This document shows positions 1 to 9,123 of a stretch of 64,000 bases of DNA, in pieces (positions within the stretch are counted from its first letter, which is position 1; each line of letters begins with the position of its first letter). The stretch spans positions 272,533-336,532 of the forward strand of contig CAJMNM010000001.1 in assembly GCA_905214795.1 (NCBI GenBank). The letters are read 5' to 3'. The notes under the pieces are model-generated. The model was not told the DNA's origin. It did not search any database and saw nothing but the letters and a program-made list of their open reading frames with translations. The DNA is from an uncultured bacterium (GTDB lineage: Bacteria > Bacteroidota > Bacteroidia > Bacteroidales > Bacteroidaceae). The position numbers and the translations under genes were made by a program.

Positions 1-1
1 C

Positions 2-187
2 GCAGAGGGACAGACCGATTTATACGTGAATCTGCGCTGCATGCAAATCACAGACAGCCATATACGTTGTTTCGCCGGTGGCGGCCTGCTGTCTTCATCC
101 ATACTGGAAGACGAATGGACGGAAACGGAAAAGAAGCTTCAAACCATGAAATATGTCATTCAAAAAGGAACAGCCCATGTACTCTGA
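2..187 (+). CDS. menF: Isochorismate synthase MenF, C-terminal fragment
   Basis: The reading frame is open from the window edge to TGA at 185-187. It encodes the last 61 residues of a chorismate-binding enzyme. Visible signatures are LYVNLRCMQI, the glycine-rich CFAGGGLLSSS segment and EDEWTETEKKLQTM, which match the C-terminal end of menaquinone-type isochorismate synthases (chorismate to isochorismate, first step of menaquinone synthesis). The start and most of the gene lie left of the window. The stop overlaps the start of menD, as expected of a men operon. The family call rests on a short stretch, but the menD neighbour makes it fairly secure. Confidence 0.8.
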   Translation, partial: AEGQTDLYVNLRCMQITDSHIRCFAGGGLLSSSILEDEWTETEKKLQTMKYVIQKGTAHVL

Positions 188-1877
188 CAAAAAAAACATC
201 CTGCAAACCGTCGCTTTACTCCGCTCCTGCCACATAAAGGAGGTCGTACTTTGTCCCGGAAGCCGTAACGCTCCCATCGTACAAACATTCTCAGCATGCC
301 CCGACTTTAACTGCTACGCCGTAACCGATGAACGCAGCGCGGGATTTTTCGCCATCGGACGCGCCTTGCAAACCGGCGAACCGGCAGTCGTGTGCTGCAC
401 ATCAGGGTCAGCGTTACTCAATCTGCATCCGGCCGTATGTGAAGCTTTTTATCAGAAAATACCTCTCATTGTCATCTCCGCCGACCGGCCGGCCGCATGG
501 ATCGGACAAATGGACGGCCAGACATTGCCACAACCTGACGTATTCGGCACTCTTGTAAAAAAGAGCGTGAATCTGCCCGAAATACATACTGAAGAAGACG
601 AATGGTACGTAAACCGACTGATAAACGAAGCTTTACTGGAAATAAACCATCATGGTTACGGCCCGGTTCACATCAATATTCCATTGTCAGAACCGCTGTT
701 CCGGTTTACAGAAGAAGAGTTGCCACAAGTGAGACGCATCACCCGGCTTAACGTGTCTGAACACCGTCAAGAAACTCTGAACTTCTTGAAAGAATCACTC
801 TCACATTATCAGCGTTGTATGCTCATAACAGGGCAACTGACCAAACAAGAAGCCGAAACCATTGCGAACCTTGTCCCCACAGACAAAATGGTATGGCTTT
901 CGGAACTGTTAGGCAACAATCCATCTACAAGAAACAGCTTACGCCAATTTGACACACTGCTATATGCCGTGTCAGATAACGAACTGGAGACCCTTCGCCC
1001 TGAACTGGTCATTACAGTAGGAGGGCACATCGTCTCCAAGCGATTGAAAAAGTTTCTGCGTAACACAAAATCACTGGTCCACTGGCATATCTCACCAGAC
1101 GGCCAACCGGCAGACCTGTTCTGCAAACTGGACAAAATATTTGAATGCTCATCCGCAGAATTCTTCCGGCTTGTATCCGAAGCAGAACCTACGAGTAACC
1201 CAAACTATCCGAAACTGTGGCATGACATGTGCGACTCACTCATTCAGCCGGAAGTAGCCTATTCTGAATTAACGGCCGTCAGGCGGATTTTGGACGCTCT
1301 TCCCAGCCCCTCGACACTGCATCTGGCCAACAGTTCCTCTGTACGTCTGGCAGAGCTGTTCACATTACCCGAAGGTGTGACCGTACAATGCAACCGCGGC
1401 GTAAACGGTATCGAAGGCTCCATGTCGGCAGCAACAGGTTATGCGGCCAACAGTGACGAATTGAATGTCTTGCTGATAGGCGACCTGAGTTTCTTTTATG
1501 ACATGAACGCTTTATGGAACGGCCATGTCGGCAAAAATCTGAGAATCGTGGTACTGAATAACGGTGCGGGAGCCATATTCCATGTCCTTCCGGGCCTGAA
1601 AATGTCAGAGCAGATCAACCGGTTCGTCGCGGCCGGCCACCAAGCCTCGGCCGAAGGATGGGCCTGTTCACGAGGCTTCACTTATCTGAAAGCCACCGAC
1701 ACCCTCAGTCTTCAGCAAGCGATACAATCCTTATACGACAGCAACTCTGACGCTCCCGTTTTACTGGAAATATTTACCGATGCGCAGGCCGACGCAGCCG
1801 AGCAACGGCACTATTATCATCTTATTAAAGAGGAATGGCAAAAGCGCCCTGTCATCACTCCCAATCACCCTATTTAA
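177..1877 (+). CDS. menD: 2-succinyl-5-enolpyruvyl-6-hydroxy-3-cyclohexene-1-carboxylate synthase MenD
   Basis: A thiamine-diphosphate enzyme that joins isochorismate and 2-oxoglutarate, the second step of menaquinone synthesis. The N-terminal motif VVLCPGSRNAPIV and the C-terminal ThDP/Mg site (EGSMSAATGYAA, then IGDLSFFYDMNALWNG and NNGAGAIF) are intact. The length of 566 aa is normal for the family. I chose ATG at 177 (MYSDKKN) because AAGGA sits 7 bases upstream and homologues begin near here. An upstream in-frame ATG at 153 would add eight residues and a larger overlap with menF. Either way the gene overlaps the menF stop, so translation is probably coupled. menB follows 42 bases later. 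Confidence 0.95.
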   Translation: MYSDKKNILQTVALLRSCHIKEVVLCPGSRNAPIVQTFSACPDFNCYAVTDERSAGFFAIGRALQTGEPAVVCCTSGSALLNLHPAVCEAFYQKIPLIVISADRPAAWIGQMDGQTLPQPDVFGTLVKKSVNLPEIHTEEDEWYVNRLINEALLEINHHGYGPVHINIPLSEPLFRFTEEELPQVRRITRLNVSEHRQETLNFLKESLSHYQRCMLITGQLTKQEAETIANLVPTDKMVWLSELLGNNPSTRNSLRQFDTLLYAVSDNELETLRPELVITVGGHIVSKRLKKFLRNTKSLVHWHISPDGQPADLFCKLDKIFECSSAEFFRLVSEAEPTSNPNYPKLWHDMCDSLIQPEVAYSELTAVRRILDALPSPSTLHLANSSSVRLAELFTLPEGVTVQCNRGVNGIEGSMSAATGYAANSDELNVLLIGDLSFFYDMNALWNGHVGKNLRIVVLNNGAGAIFHVLPGLKMSEQINRFVAAGHQASAEGWACSRGFTYLKATDTLSLQQAIQSLYDSNSDAPVLLEIFTDAQADAAEQRHYYHLIKEEWQKRPVITPNHPI

Positions 1878-1919
1878 ATAAGGAATAAAAACAATATAAA
1901 ATCAACAACCGACTATCTT

Positions 1920-2738
1920 ATGGAAAGAAAATGGACTACTTTAAAAGAATACCAGGATATTCTTTTTGACTTTTATAACGGCATCGCACGTATTACCATC
2001 AATCGTCCGCAAGTACGCAACGCGTTTACCCCACTGACCGTATCAGAAATGAGCGAGGCATTCAGTATCTGCCGCGAAAGACAGGATATACGCGTTGTTG
2101 TTCTGACCGGTGCCGGCGACAAGGCATTCTGTTCGGGCGGCGACATGCATGTCAAAGGCCACGGCGGTTATGTCGGAAACGACGGTGTACCAAGACTGAA
2201 TGTACTCGACGTACAAAAACAAATCCGCTCTATCCCCAAGCCCGTCATCGCAGCCGTAAACGGTTTTGCCATCGGCGGCGGCCATGTGTTACACGTCATG
2301 TGCGACCTCACCATTGCTTCGGATAATGCCATTTTCGGACAGACCGGGCCTCGTGTAGGCAGTTTCGACGCAGGCTTCGGTTCTTCTTATCTGGCACGCA
2401 TCGTCGGACAGAAGAAAGCCCGCGAAATATGGTTCCTCTGCCGTAAATACAATGCGCAACAGGCACTGGAAATGGGACTGGTCAACGCAGTAGTACCTTT
2501 AGACAAATTAGAAGACGAATATGTGGCATGGGCTGAAGAAATGATGCAACACAGTCCGCTGGCCCTGCGAATGATTAAAGCCGGACTTAATGCCGAACTG
2601 GACGGTCAGGCCGGTATTCAGGAACTGGCAGGCGACGCGACCATGCTTTATTACATGACCGAGGAGGCACAGGAAGGCGGCAAGGCTTTTCTGGAGAAAA
2701 GAAAACCACAATGGGACAAGCATCCTCAAATGCCTTAA
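1920..2738 (+). CDS. menB: 1,4-dihydroxy-2-naphthoyl-CoA synthase MenB
   Basis: A crotonase-fold enzyme that cyclises o-succinylbenzoyl-CoA to dihydroxynaphthoyl-CoA in menaquinone synthesis. The 272-aa length is typical. Visible features are the oxyanion-hole segment CSGGDMHVKG, the glycine-rich AIGGGHVLHVMCDLTIASD, and the MenB-specific GSFDAGFGSSYLARIVGQKKAREIWF region with the active-site Asp. The gene follows menD in the same orientation and ends just before a terminator hairpin. In many Bacteroides genomes menC and menE come next; here they do not, so the o-succinylbenzoate synthase and ligase must be encoded elsewhere or absent. Confidence 0.96.
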   Translation: MERKWTTLKEYQDILFDFYNGIARITINRPQVRNAFTPLTVSEMSEAFSICRERQDIRVVVLTGAGDKAFCSGGDMHVKGHGGYVGNDGVPRLNVLDVQKQIRSIPKPVIAAVNGFAIGGGHVLHVMCDLTIASDNAIFGQTGPRVGSFDAGFGSSYLARIVGQKKAREIWFLCRKYNAQQALEMGLVNAVVPLDKLEDEYVAWAEEMMQHSPLALRMIKAGLNAELDGQAGIQELAGDATMLYYMTEEAQEGGKAFLEKRKPQWDKHPQMP

Positions 2739-2765
2739 GCCACACTTCATTAATCACCATAAATT

Positions 2766-2818
2766 ATGCCGTCTTTCCGCATGCAGAAAAATGCGAAAAG
2801 ACGGTATAACTGTTTTTT
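2766..2818 (+). terminator. Rho-independent terminator after menB
   Basis: A 17-bp stem (2766-2782 with 2791-2807, two G-U pairs) encloses an 8-base loop and is followed by TTTTTT at 2812-2817. It closes the men operon and separates it from the convergent lipoprotein gene. Confidence 0.85.
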
Positions 2819-2826
2819 AAAGACTT

Positions 2827-3396
2827 TTATTCCTGAGGGTATTTTCCTTCAAGAGTTTTTGAAAAACGATTGGAATCCATTTCAAACATGCGCACAATTG
2901 TTTCGATAACGGCAGAACCAATCGCTGCAGGGCCACCGGTAGAAAACAACGAAGTTCCACCATTCTCGCAGCGAACAGACAATCCTGCTGCTTTAGACTG
3001 TAGAACAGAGCCGGAAGGAATCTCAGCCACCTTATCACGATTCAGCAGATAAGTGCAATATACGCCATACTCAAAACCCTCTGATACATCAGTCCACGCC
3101 ATCTTACATCTGATAAAAGACTTTCCTTCTCTGGAATATTCACTGACCGAATAAAAAGAACCGTCCGAGAGTTGTGACGAACGCAAGGTGTCTTTTTGAA
3201 TCTGTTTTGTAAGCGGATTCTTTGCAGCTATGGCCACATCGGCATAACTCAACACATCTTTTGCAAAATCTATCTCATATTGACAAGAATAAGATCCCGG
3301 ATCAGTAGTCTTCAAATCGTCTTCCGTCTCTTCCGTACAACTGACAAATGCCAGTACACCGCAAAACAATACTAAAAAAGATAATGTTTTCTTCAT
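2827..3396 (-). CDS. Hypothetical lipoprotein
   Basis: A 189-aa protein with a type II signal peptide: MKKTLSFLVLFCGVLAFVSC with the lipid cysteine at residue 20, followed by TEETEDD. Acidic residues right after the cysteine are a feature of surface-exported Bacteroidetes lipoproteins. The mature part has no motif I recognise; a glycine-rich stretch with NGGTSLFSTGGPAAIGSAV lies near the C-terminus. It sits downstream of the RmlD-like gene on the same strand with a 138-base gap, so co-transcription is possible. Function unknown. Confidence 0.75.
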   Translation of the reverse strand: MKKTLSFLVLFCGVLAFVSCTEETEDDLKTTDPGSYSCQYEIDFAKDVLSYADVAIAAKNPLTKQIQKDTLRSSQLSDGSFYSVSEYSREGKSFIRCKMAWTDVSEGFEYGVYCTYLLNRDKVAEIPSGSVLQSKAAGLSVRCENGGTSLFSTGGPAAIGSAVIETIVRMFEMDSNRFSKTLEGKYPQE

Positions 3397-3534
3397 TTTA
3401 TTTTCATGAAAGCTCCTTGGTTCAACAATACGAAACCGGAGCTTTTAATTTTCGTATGTTTCATTTACTACATTTATTTTATTAAAACACTCATCATATT
3501 TATGCCATCAGGAAACTGTAACACAAGTATCCCC

Positions 3535-4383
3535 TTATATCTCCAAAGCCTGCCGCAATCCCTCCAGCGTATCGGGAAAATCCAGTCCATACCGGCGTAA
3601 ACACGTCAAATCCATTACCAGATTTCGCTGATGATTGGGAAAACGTTCCGTGTCAGGCTGTATCCAACGCTCAGGATGTGCCATTTGCAACAAACGGGCC
3701 GCTTCCAGATAGGTCTCATAACTGTTTTTGGTATTGGAGCAGCCAAAATTATATATCCCGCCCGGAAGAGCGCTACAGACTTCCAGACGTCTGACAACAT
3801 CCCATACACAGGTTATACCCCGATACTCACGCACCGCAGCCTTTACCTGTTCGCCACAAGCTGAAGCGTGGGTAAGAATCATCGGCAAACTTCTGTTCTG
3901 CCGGTAAGGGCTGTCGGGCAGATCATACATCCAGGTCAGTCTTAAACCTACCGCATCAGGGCATATCCGGGCAACCTCCTGTTCTGCCTGCCATTTATGA
4001 CGTCCATAAACGTTTTCGGGACGCACGGCAACCGCCTCGGACAAAGGTCCACATTCTACATTACCATTATAAACCTGATCGGAACTCATGTAAACCAACT
4101 TACACCCCATACGCCGGCAAGCCTCAGCCACATGGATTGTTCCCCGAAGATTTACAACCTCAGACTCCTCGGGATGTTGTTCCGCATACCCCGTATCTGA
4201 AATCGCGGCACAATGAATAACCACATCCGGCCGCCATTCTTCCAATAAACCGGCAACATTCTGCTTGTTCGTAATATCCAGTCTCTCATGTCCGCACGCC
4301 AACACCTCGTATGACGAAGCATAATAAAGCGCTACACGAAGTCCCAGAAACCCTTGGGCACCTGTTACAAGCATTTTTTTCAT
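3535..4383 (-). CDS. RmlD-like SDR-family sugar-nucleotide reductase
   Basis: A 282-aa extended short-chain dehydrogenase related to dTDP-4-dehydrorhamnose reductase. The NAD(P)-binding GAQGFLG motif is at residues 8-14, VYMSSDQVYNG carries the Ser/Thr position of the active site, and VYGRHKWQAE supplies the YxxxK catalytic pair. RmlD catalyses the last step of dTDP-rhamnose synthesis, but no rmlA/B/C genes are next to it. This standalone member may act on another sugar nucleotide or belong to the poorly characterised sugar-nucleotide-binding branch. The start MKKMLVTGAQG is well placed; a TATCTTTG promoter box lies about 30 bases upstream. Confidence 0.8.
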   Translation of the reverse strand: MKKMLVTGAQGFLGLRVALYYASSYEVLACGHERLDITNKQNVAGLLEEWRPDVVIHCAAISDTGYAEQHPEESEVVNLRGTIHVAEACRRMGCKLVYMSSDQVYNGNVECGPLSEAVAVRPENVYGRHKWQAEQEVARICPDAVGLRLTWMYDLPDSPYRQNRSLPMILTHASACGEQVKAAVREYRGITCVWDVVRRLEVCSALPGGIYNFGCSNTKNSYETYLEAARLLQMAHPERWIQPDTERFPNHQRNLVMDLTCLRRYGLDFPDTLEGLRQALEI

Positions 4384-4410
4384 TTGTTAACTCTTTTTAT
4401 ATTTGCCACG

Positions 4411-4418
4411 CAAAGATA
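4411..4418 (-). promoter_or_regulatory. -7 promoter box for the RmlD-like gene
   Basis: On the minus strand this reads TATCTTTG, a full match to the Bacteroidetes TAnnTTTG box, 28 bases before the start codon. The -33 box is weak (ATTG about 18 bases further upstream). Confidence 0.6.
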
Positions 4419-4539
4419 CAATTTTACCGGACAATTCAATAGCAAACAGACTTTTTGTATGAAAAAAACTACATTTCTCCCCGCAATACTCCTGTTACAG
4501 GCCCTTAAAACAAAAGGTTATAAAAAAGCGAGGAAAAAA

Positions 4540-4570
4540 CTTGTAATTCAAAAAAATAGTAGTACCTTTG
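4540..4570 (+). promoter_or_regulatory. rpsO promoter
   Basis: CTTG at 4540-4543 and TACCTTTG at 4563-4570 are separated by 19 bases, close to the Bacteroidetes consensus TTTG-N19-21-TAnnTTTG. The predicted 5' leader before rpsO is only about 35 bases. Confidence 0.7.
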
Positions 4571-4610
4571 CAACCGCTAAGTGAATTAATATCTAATTAA
4601 AAACAACATT

Positions 4611-4880
4611 ATGTATTTAGACGCAGCAAAAAAACAAGAAATCTTTGGACAGTACGGAAAGTCTAACACTGATACTGGTTCTTCAGAAAGCCAGATTGCA
4701 TTGTTTTCATACCGTATTTCCCATTTGACGGAGCACATGAAGCAGAACCGTAAAGATTATAGTACTGAAAGAGCATTGACTCGTCTGGTAGGTAAGCGTC
4801 GTGCTTTATTGAACTACCTGAAGGCTCGCGACATCGAAAGATATCGTGCTATCGTCAAGGCTCTGGGCTTGCGTAAGTAA
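4611..4880 (+). CDS. rpsO: 30S ribosomal protein S15
   Basis: An 89-aa small-subunit protein that binds 16S rRNA early in assembly and contributes to the bridge with the 50S subunit. The S15 signature is present: GSSESQIALFSYRISHLTEHMK, then LVGKRRALLNYLKARDIERY ending in LGLRK. The length is exactly typical. It is monocistronic here, with its own promoter upstream and a strong terminator directly after. Confidence 0.98.
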   Translation: MYLDAAKKQEIFGQYGKSNTDTGSSESQIALFSYRISHLTEHMKQNRKDYSTERALTRLVGKRRALLNYLKARDIERYRAIVKALGLRK

Positions 4881-4904
4881 TTTCGCAGCTCCTGCTGAAG
4901 ATTT

Positions 4905-4940
4905 AACCGCTTTCCTGCGAAGGGAGGCGGTTTTTTTTAT
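4905..4940 (+). terminator. Terminator after rpsO
   Basis: AACCGC and its partner GCGGTT form an 11-bp stem with G-U pairs (4905-4915 with about 4921-4931), followed by eight Ts. Confidence 0.85.
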
Positions 4941-4948
4941 TATTTTTG
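4941..4948 (+). promoter_or_regulatory. -7 promoter box for the YfhO-family gene
   Basis: TATTTTTG matches TAnnTTTG and lies 33 bases before the start codon, directly after the rpsO terminator. No clear -33 box is seen because that position is inside the terminator stem. Confidence 0.45.
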
Positions 4949-4980
4949 CACGCAAAGAAAAATCATATAACTAAAATATC

Positions 4981-7521
4981 ATGAATAAATTAAAGAGTTT
5001 CTTACCTGACGCACTGGCTGTCATTCTCTTTATCGTCATCGGCTTCATTTATTTTTTCAAGCCGGTTACAGAAGGGCTGGTCATCCAGGGTCATGACCAT
5101 ACCGGCGGTGTAGGTGCCGGCGTGGAGATGCAAGAGTATTATCAGCGCACCGGCGAACGGACACGCTGGACAAACGTTCTGTTTTCGGGAATGCCGACAT
5201 ATCAGATGGCTCCGAGTTATGATTCAACAGACACACTGGTAGGCTTACAGCGCGTTTATCAGTTGGGGCTGCCTACATTCGCGATGTATGTGTTCATCCT
5301 TTTGCTTGGTTTCTATATCCTGTTACGTGCCTTTAATTTCAAGGTATGGATGGCTGCGCTCGGCGCCGTCATTTGGGCATTCTCGTCTTATTTCTTTATC
5401 ATTATCGGCGCCGGACACATATGGAAACTTATGGCCCTGGCCTATATCCCGCCAACCATAGCCGGACTGGTGTTATGCTATCGCGGAAAATATCTGTGGG
5501 GAGGTCTTGTCACCGCGTTTTTCCTGGCTCTACAGATTCTTTCCAACCACATCCAGATGAGTTATTACTTCCTGTTCGTGATGTTTTTCATGGCTCTGGC
5601 CTACCTTATCACGGCTATACGGGAAAAGAAACTGGCACAATGGTTTACGGCCACAGGCGTACTGATTATATCCGCGCTTATCGGATTGAGCATCAACCTT
5701 TCCAATCTCTATCATACTTATCAGTACAGCAAGGAAAGCATGCGCAGCAAAAGCGAACTGACCAATCATAACGTCAAGGACCCTTCAAACCAGACCAACA
5801 GCGGACTGGAACGTGATTACATCACACAATGGAGTTATGGCATTGACGAAACATGGTCACTGCTTGTACCTAATGTCAAAGGCGGAGCATCTGTACCTCT
5901 CACAGAGAGTAAAACAGCCATGAAGAAAGCCAACCCGCAATATATGCCGGTTTATCAGGCCCTGGGACAGTATTGGGGCGAACAGCCCGGTACAAGCGGT
6001 CCGGTATATGTAGGCGCGTTTGTCCTCATGCTGTTTATCCTGAGTCTGTTCATCGTAAAAGGTCCGATGAAATGGTGCCTGCTCGCGGCTACCCTTTTAT
6101 CCGTACTTCTATCGTGGGGACACAACTTCATGTCGTTTACAGACTTCTTCCTCGATTACGTTCCGATGTACGACAAATTCCGTACTGTAGCTTCAATTCT
6201 TGTTATCGCAGAATTTACCATTCCGTTGCTTGCCGTTCTCGGACTGAAAGAACTGGTCGATCATCCTGAGATTTTGAAAGACAAACTTAAATATGTCTAT
6301 ATCAGCTACGGACTGACCGGCGGTATCGCCTTGCTTTTTGCCGTCATGCCGAATGTGTTCTTCGGCGACTACATCTCCTCATCTGAAATGAGCATGTTAC
6401 AGGATGCCGTAAACCAAGGCTTTATTCCACGCGACATATTTGGCGGCATTTTGAGCAATCTTCAGGAGATGCGTTGCGCTGTATTCGTGGCAGACGCATG
6501 GCGCAGTTTCTTTATTGTCAGCATCGGCCTGCTCCTGCTGTTGGCGTTCAATGTAAAGAAAATCAATGCCAACGTCTTTATCAGCGGTCTGATGGTGCTT
6601 TGCCTCATCGACATGTGGCAGGTCAACAAACGCTATCTGAACGACGGAATGTTCAGCGAACCGGTACAGAAAACGGCCGCTCCGATAGCCAAGACCCAGA
6701 CTGACGAAATGATACTGCAAGACCCGGATAAGGACTACCGCGTGCTGAACCTGACAACCAATACATTTAATGAAAATAACACTTCATATTACCACAAGAG
6801 TATCGGTGGTTATCATCCGGCCAAACTGCGCCGCTATCAGGAAATGATAGAAACACACATCGTACCCGAGATGAGCGCATTTGCACGCACAGCGGCACAA
6901 TACACTGGTGATTTGTCACAGGTTGACGGCGACACCATATTCCCCGTACTGGATATGCTGAACGTAAAATATGTCATTATGGGACAGCAAGGCGGAGCAA
7001 CATTCCCCGTACCTAATCCTCACGCCAACGGCAACGGCTGGTTTGTCAGCAAAATCAACTATGTGGCCAACGCAGATGAGGAAATCTTCTCACTCAACAA
7101 AGTAAATCTGAAAAACGTGGCTGTTGTGGACAACCGTTTCAAGGCTGAACTGAATAACGCAGAAACTACTCAGCCGAAAGATTCATTGAGTACGGTTAAA
7201 CTGACCCAATACGATGCCAACGCCTTAACCTATGACATCAGTTCTACAAAGGGCGGCGTAGTGGTATTCTCAGAAATCTATTATCCTGGATGGCAGGCTA
7301 CCGTAGACGGCAAACCGACAGAAATAGCACGTGCCGACTATATTCTGCGTGCCATCCGCGTAGAACCGGGACGCCATACCGTAGAATTTAAATTTGACCC
7401 GCAAAGTCTTCATATTACTGAGGCCATCGCCAATTCAGCGCTGGTACTGCTGATGGTGGTATTCCTTATTCTCATGGCCCGTGAAATCATGAAACGCCGT
7501 AAAGCCGAACATAAAGAATAA
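4981..7521 (+). CDS. YfhO-family integral membrane protein
   Basis: An 846-aa polytopic protein. A single N-terminal membrane span is followed by a periplasmic-looking loop (HDHTGGVGAGVEMQEYY...), then about ten more hydrophobic segments up to residue 540, a soluble domain of about 270 residues and one last span at the C-terminus before a basic tail. The soluble region ends with the family hallmark FSEIYYPGWQATVDGKP and ...AIRVEPGRHTVEFKFDP. YfhO proteins resemble GT-C glycosyltransferases; in Firmicutes a member glycosylates lipoteichoic acid, but the Bacteroidetes substrate is unknown. Its own promoter and terminator make it monocistronic. Confidence 0.85.
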   Translation: MNKLKSFLPDALAVILFIVIGFIYFFKPVTEGLVIQGHDHTGGVGAGVEMQEYYQRTGERTRWTNVLFSGMPTYQMAPSYDSTDTLVGLQRVYQLGLPTFAMYVFILLLGFYILLRAFNFKVWMAALGAVIWAFSSYFFIIIGAGHIWKLMALAYIPPTIAGLVLCYRGKYLWGGLVTAFFLALQILSNHIQMSYYFLFVMFFMALAYLITAIREKKLAQWFTATGVLIISALIGLSINLSNLYHTYQYSKESMRSKSELTNHNVKDPSNQTNSGLERDYITQWSYGIDETWSLLVPNVKGGASVPLTESKTAMKKANPQYMPVYQALGQYWGEQPGTSGPVYVGAFVLMLFILSLFIVKGPMKWCLLAATLLSVLLSWGHNFMSFTDFFLDYVPMYDKFRTVASILVIAEFTIPLLAVLGLKELVDHPEILKDKLKYVYISYGLTGGIALLFAVMPNVFFGDYISSSEMSMLQDAVNQGFIPRDIFGGILSNLQEMRCAVFVADAWRSFFIVSIGLLLLLAFNVKKINANVFISGLMVLCLIDMWQVNKRYLNDGMFSEPVQKTAAPIAKTQTDEMILQDPDKDYRVLNLTTNTFNENNTSYYHKSIGGYHPAKLRRYQEMIETHIVPEMSAFARTAAQYTGDLSQVDGDTIFPVLDMLNVKYVIMGQQGGATFPVPNPHANGNGWFVSKINYVANADEEIFSLNKVNLKNVAVVDNRFKAELNNAETTQPKDSLSTVKLTQYDANALTYDISSTKGGVVVFSEIYYPGWQATVDGKPTEIARADYILRAIRVEPGRHTVEFKFDPQSLHITEAIANSALVLLMVVFLILMAREIMKRRKAEHKE

Positions 7522-7546
7522 AACAATAAGAAATAACCTGTAATCT

Positions 7547-7588
7547 GCCTCCCAAAAGTTAAACAAGAACTTTTGGGAGGCATTTTTT
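7547..7588 (+). terminator. Terminator after the YfhO-family gene
   Basis: A perfect 14-bp stem (7547-7560 with 7568-7581, GCCTCCCAAAAGTT and its complement), a 7-base loop and a run of six Ts. Confidence 0.93.
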
Positions 7589-8157
7589 AACGTTCCTCTC
7601 CTACTCTTAAACGCCACGCCATAGAAAAGCATTCTTGATGTCCGGCAAAAAGCGACACAGACTACATGGCATATAAACACATCAGGCTACATCACTTTTT
7701 TTTAGAACACAACAGCCCTGTGCAATATAAGGATATTTTACACAATAAATCCATCCTCAATACGCCATTGCCGATAAAAATACAGGACTGACCAGTTTGA
7801 ATACCATACAAACAGCCTTACACAGTTAAGTGACATTTGCACCGACCGTTTCACCCCGAATGAACTCTTTTCAGACACCGTCAGCAACCTTTAAAATCAA
7901 GCAGTCTCATGATAACCAATTATGAGATGTAATAATCCATTACTTCCATTCCATTATAGAAAATTCATTTTTATTTACACAAAAGATTCAGGTAAAAGTC
8001 TCACAATGAGAATAATAAAGGTGAGTTTCCTGATTTCTCATTACTCAATATGATGAGACATAGCGCCTTGATTCATATTATTAACTGAAAATCAAGCACA
8101 TAACAAAAGAAAAGACAAATCAATATTATCTGATACACATCAAACCAACTCTCGGTT

Positions 8158-8307
8158 CAAAACGCATACGGTTACGAACTTTTTTGTCCACGGTTACGAA
8201 TTTCATCCTGCACGGTTACGAACTTTTTTCCGCACGGTTGCGGTGATGCCCGTAACCGTACCAGATGATATTTCCGCACGGTTACGAAGGAATCCGTAAC
8301 CGTAAGC
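8158..8307. repeat. CGGTTACG repeat cluster, copy 1
   Basis: ACGGTTACGAA occurs at 8168-8178, 8190-8200, 8212-8222 and 8278-8288. A variant ACGGTTGCGG is at 8234-8243, and inverted copies CGTAACCGTA are at 8251-8260 and 8295-8304. The last four elements pair into two hairpins (8234-8260 and 8278-8304). Several copies are followed by a T-run. The same order of elements recurs at 63316-63465. Confidence 0.9.
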
Positions 8308-9057
8308 ATTTCTACTTTCGGAATCAATCTTATGTTGCAGAAAAACATCTTTACACGCCCATTAAAAAGGATTCTGACTAGTAAATATTTTTTTAAAATC
8401 TAAAATATGCATCCAGAAGAAGCTTCCACAAAAACAGAAACGAAACAGCAGAAAATCCACCGTTATTTCGATATGACATGCTCTGTTTTCATGAACCACA
8501 TCAAGAACGGAACAGAAAAACAAGAAAACAGTACTTGTAAATTTATCATATTGCAATCTATATATTAAACAAATTGGATTTATGGCATATATTTAATAAA
8601 AACACAAACAATAAACACCCACAAATAAACAAGGAAGAAACATAATCACATTTCAAAAAAGAATTAAAAAAGCAGTAAAGAGAAGTAAAAACATGGTTTT
8701 CACCGCATATAACATCAGTCATTCCCATAAATTTCGCATTTTCAGCCGCCAACATGTTTTGCTTGCAAAAGTAAATTATTGCGACATACAGAAAAGACAA
8801 AGGATATAGATTGGATAACACTGTGTAAATTTATAATATCGTTCAGTTTAACAGAGATTGCCCGAATGTATAGTACAGGAGCGTATGGAAGAAATAACAC
8901 CACAGACACTACTGCCTGCGCCGGTTCCTCAGCCGGCAACAATGCAAAAAATAAAAACTTGCCAAAAAGTGAAACTAACTTATCAATAACTACAAATAAC
9001 AAACAAAAGCTTTTTATATATTTGGCATCAAACAAGCGTGATTAACTGTATATTACC

Positions 9058-9065
9058 TATATTTG
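9058..9065 (+). promoter_or_regulatory. Candidate -7 box for the AraC gene
   Basis: TATATTTG matches TAnnTTTG about 58 bases before the AraC start. No matching -33 box is visible at the usual distance. Confidence 0.35.
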
Positions 9066-9123
9066 CTCCATACGTAATTCTACCTGTTCTCACAAAAGAG
9101 CAGAATGCCTAAATCTGAAACTC

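Larger units (their letters stand above)
7589..9123. other. Gene-poor 1.5 kb region
   Basis: No convincing coding region. Short frames exist on both strands (for example 8558-8821 minus and 8779-9045 plus), but they have biased, low-complexity composition and no family resemblance. The region holds the CGGTTACG repeat cluster at 8158-8307 and AT-rich DNA. Promoter-like boxes are present at 8766-8773 (minus, TACTTTTG), 9017-9024 and 9058-9065 (plus, both TATATTTG); the last would serve the AraC gene. Confidence 0.6.

Noticed and set aside
4354..4584. Plus-strand 76-codon frame between the RmlD-like gene and rpsO
   Set aside because: Its end contains the rpsO promoter, its start lies inside the opposite-strand gene, and the product is not recognisable.
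8158..8307. Interpretation of the CGGTTACG cluster as a replication-origin or DnaA-box cluster
   Set aside because: The core does not match the DnaA-box consensus TTATCCACA, and no dnaA, gyrB or similar genes are near either copy.
8558..8821. Minus-strand 87-codon frame with hydrophobic C-terminus and a TACTTTTG box at 8766-8773
   Set aside because: The box lies inside the frame, leaving only a leaderless internal start. Composition looks like random AT-rich translation and no family resemblance is visible.
8779..9045. Plus-strand 88-codon frame upstream of the AraC gene
   Set aside because: Asn/Thr/Lys-rich low-complexity product, no promoter or ribosome-site support, and it covers promoter-like boxes of the AraC gene.
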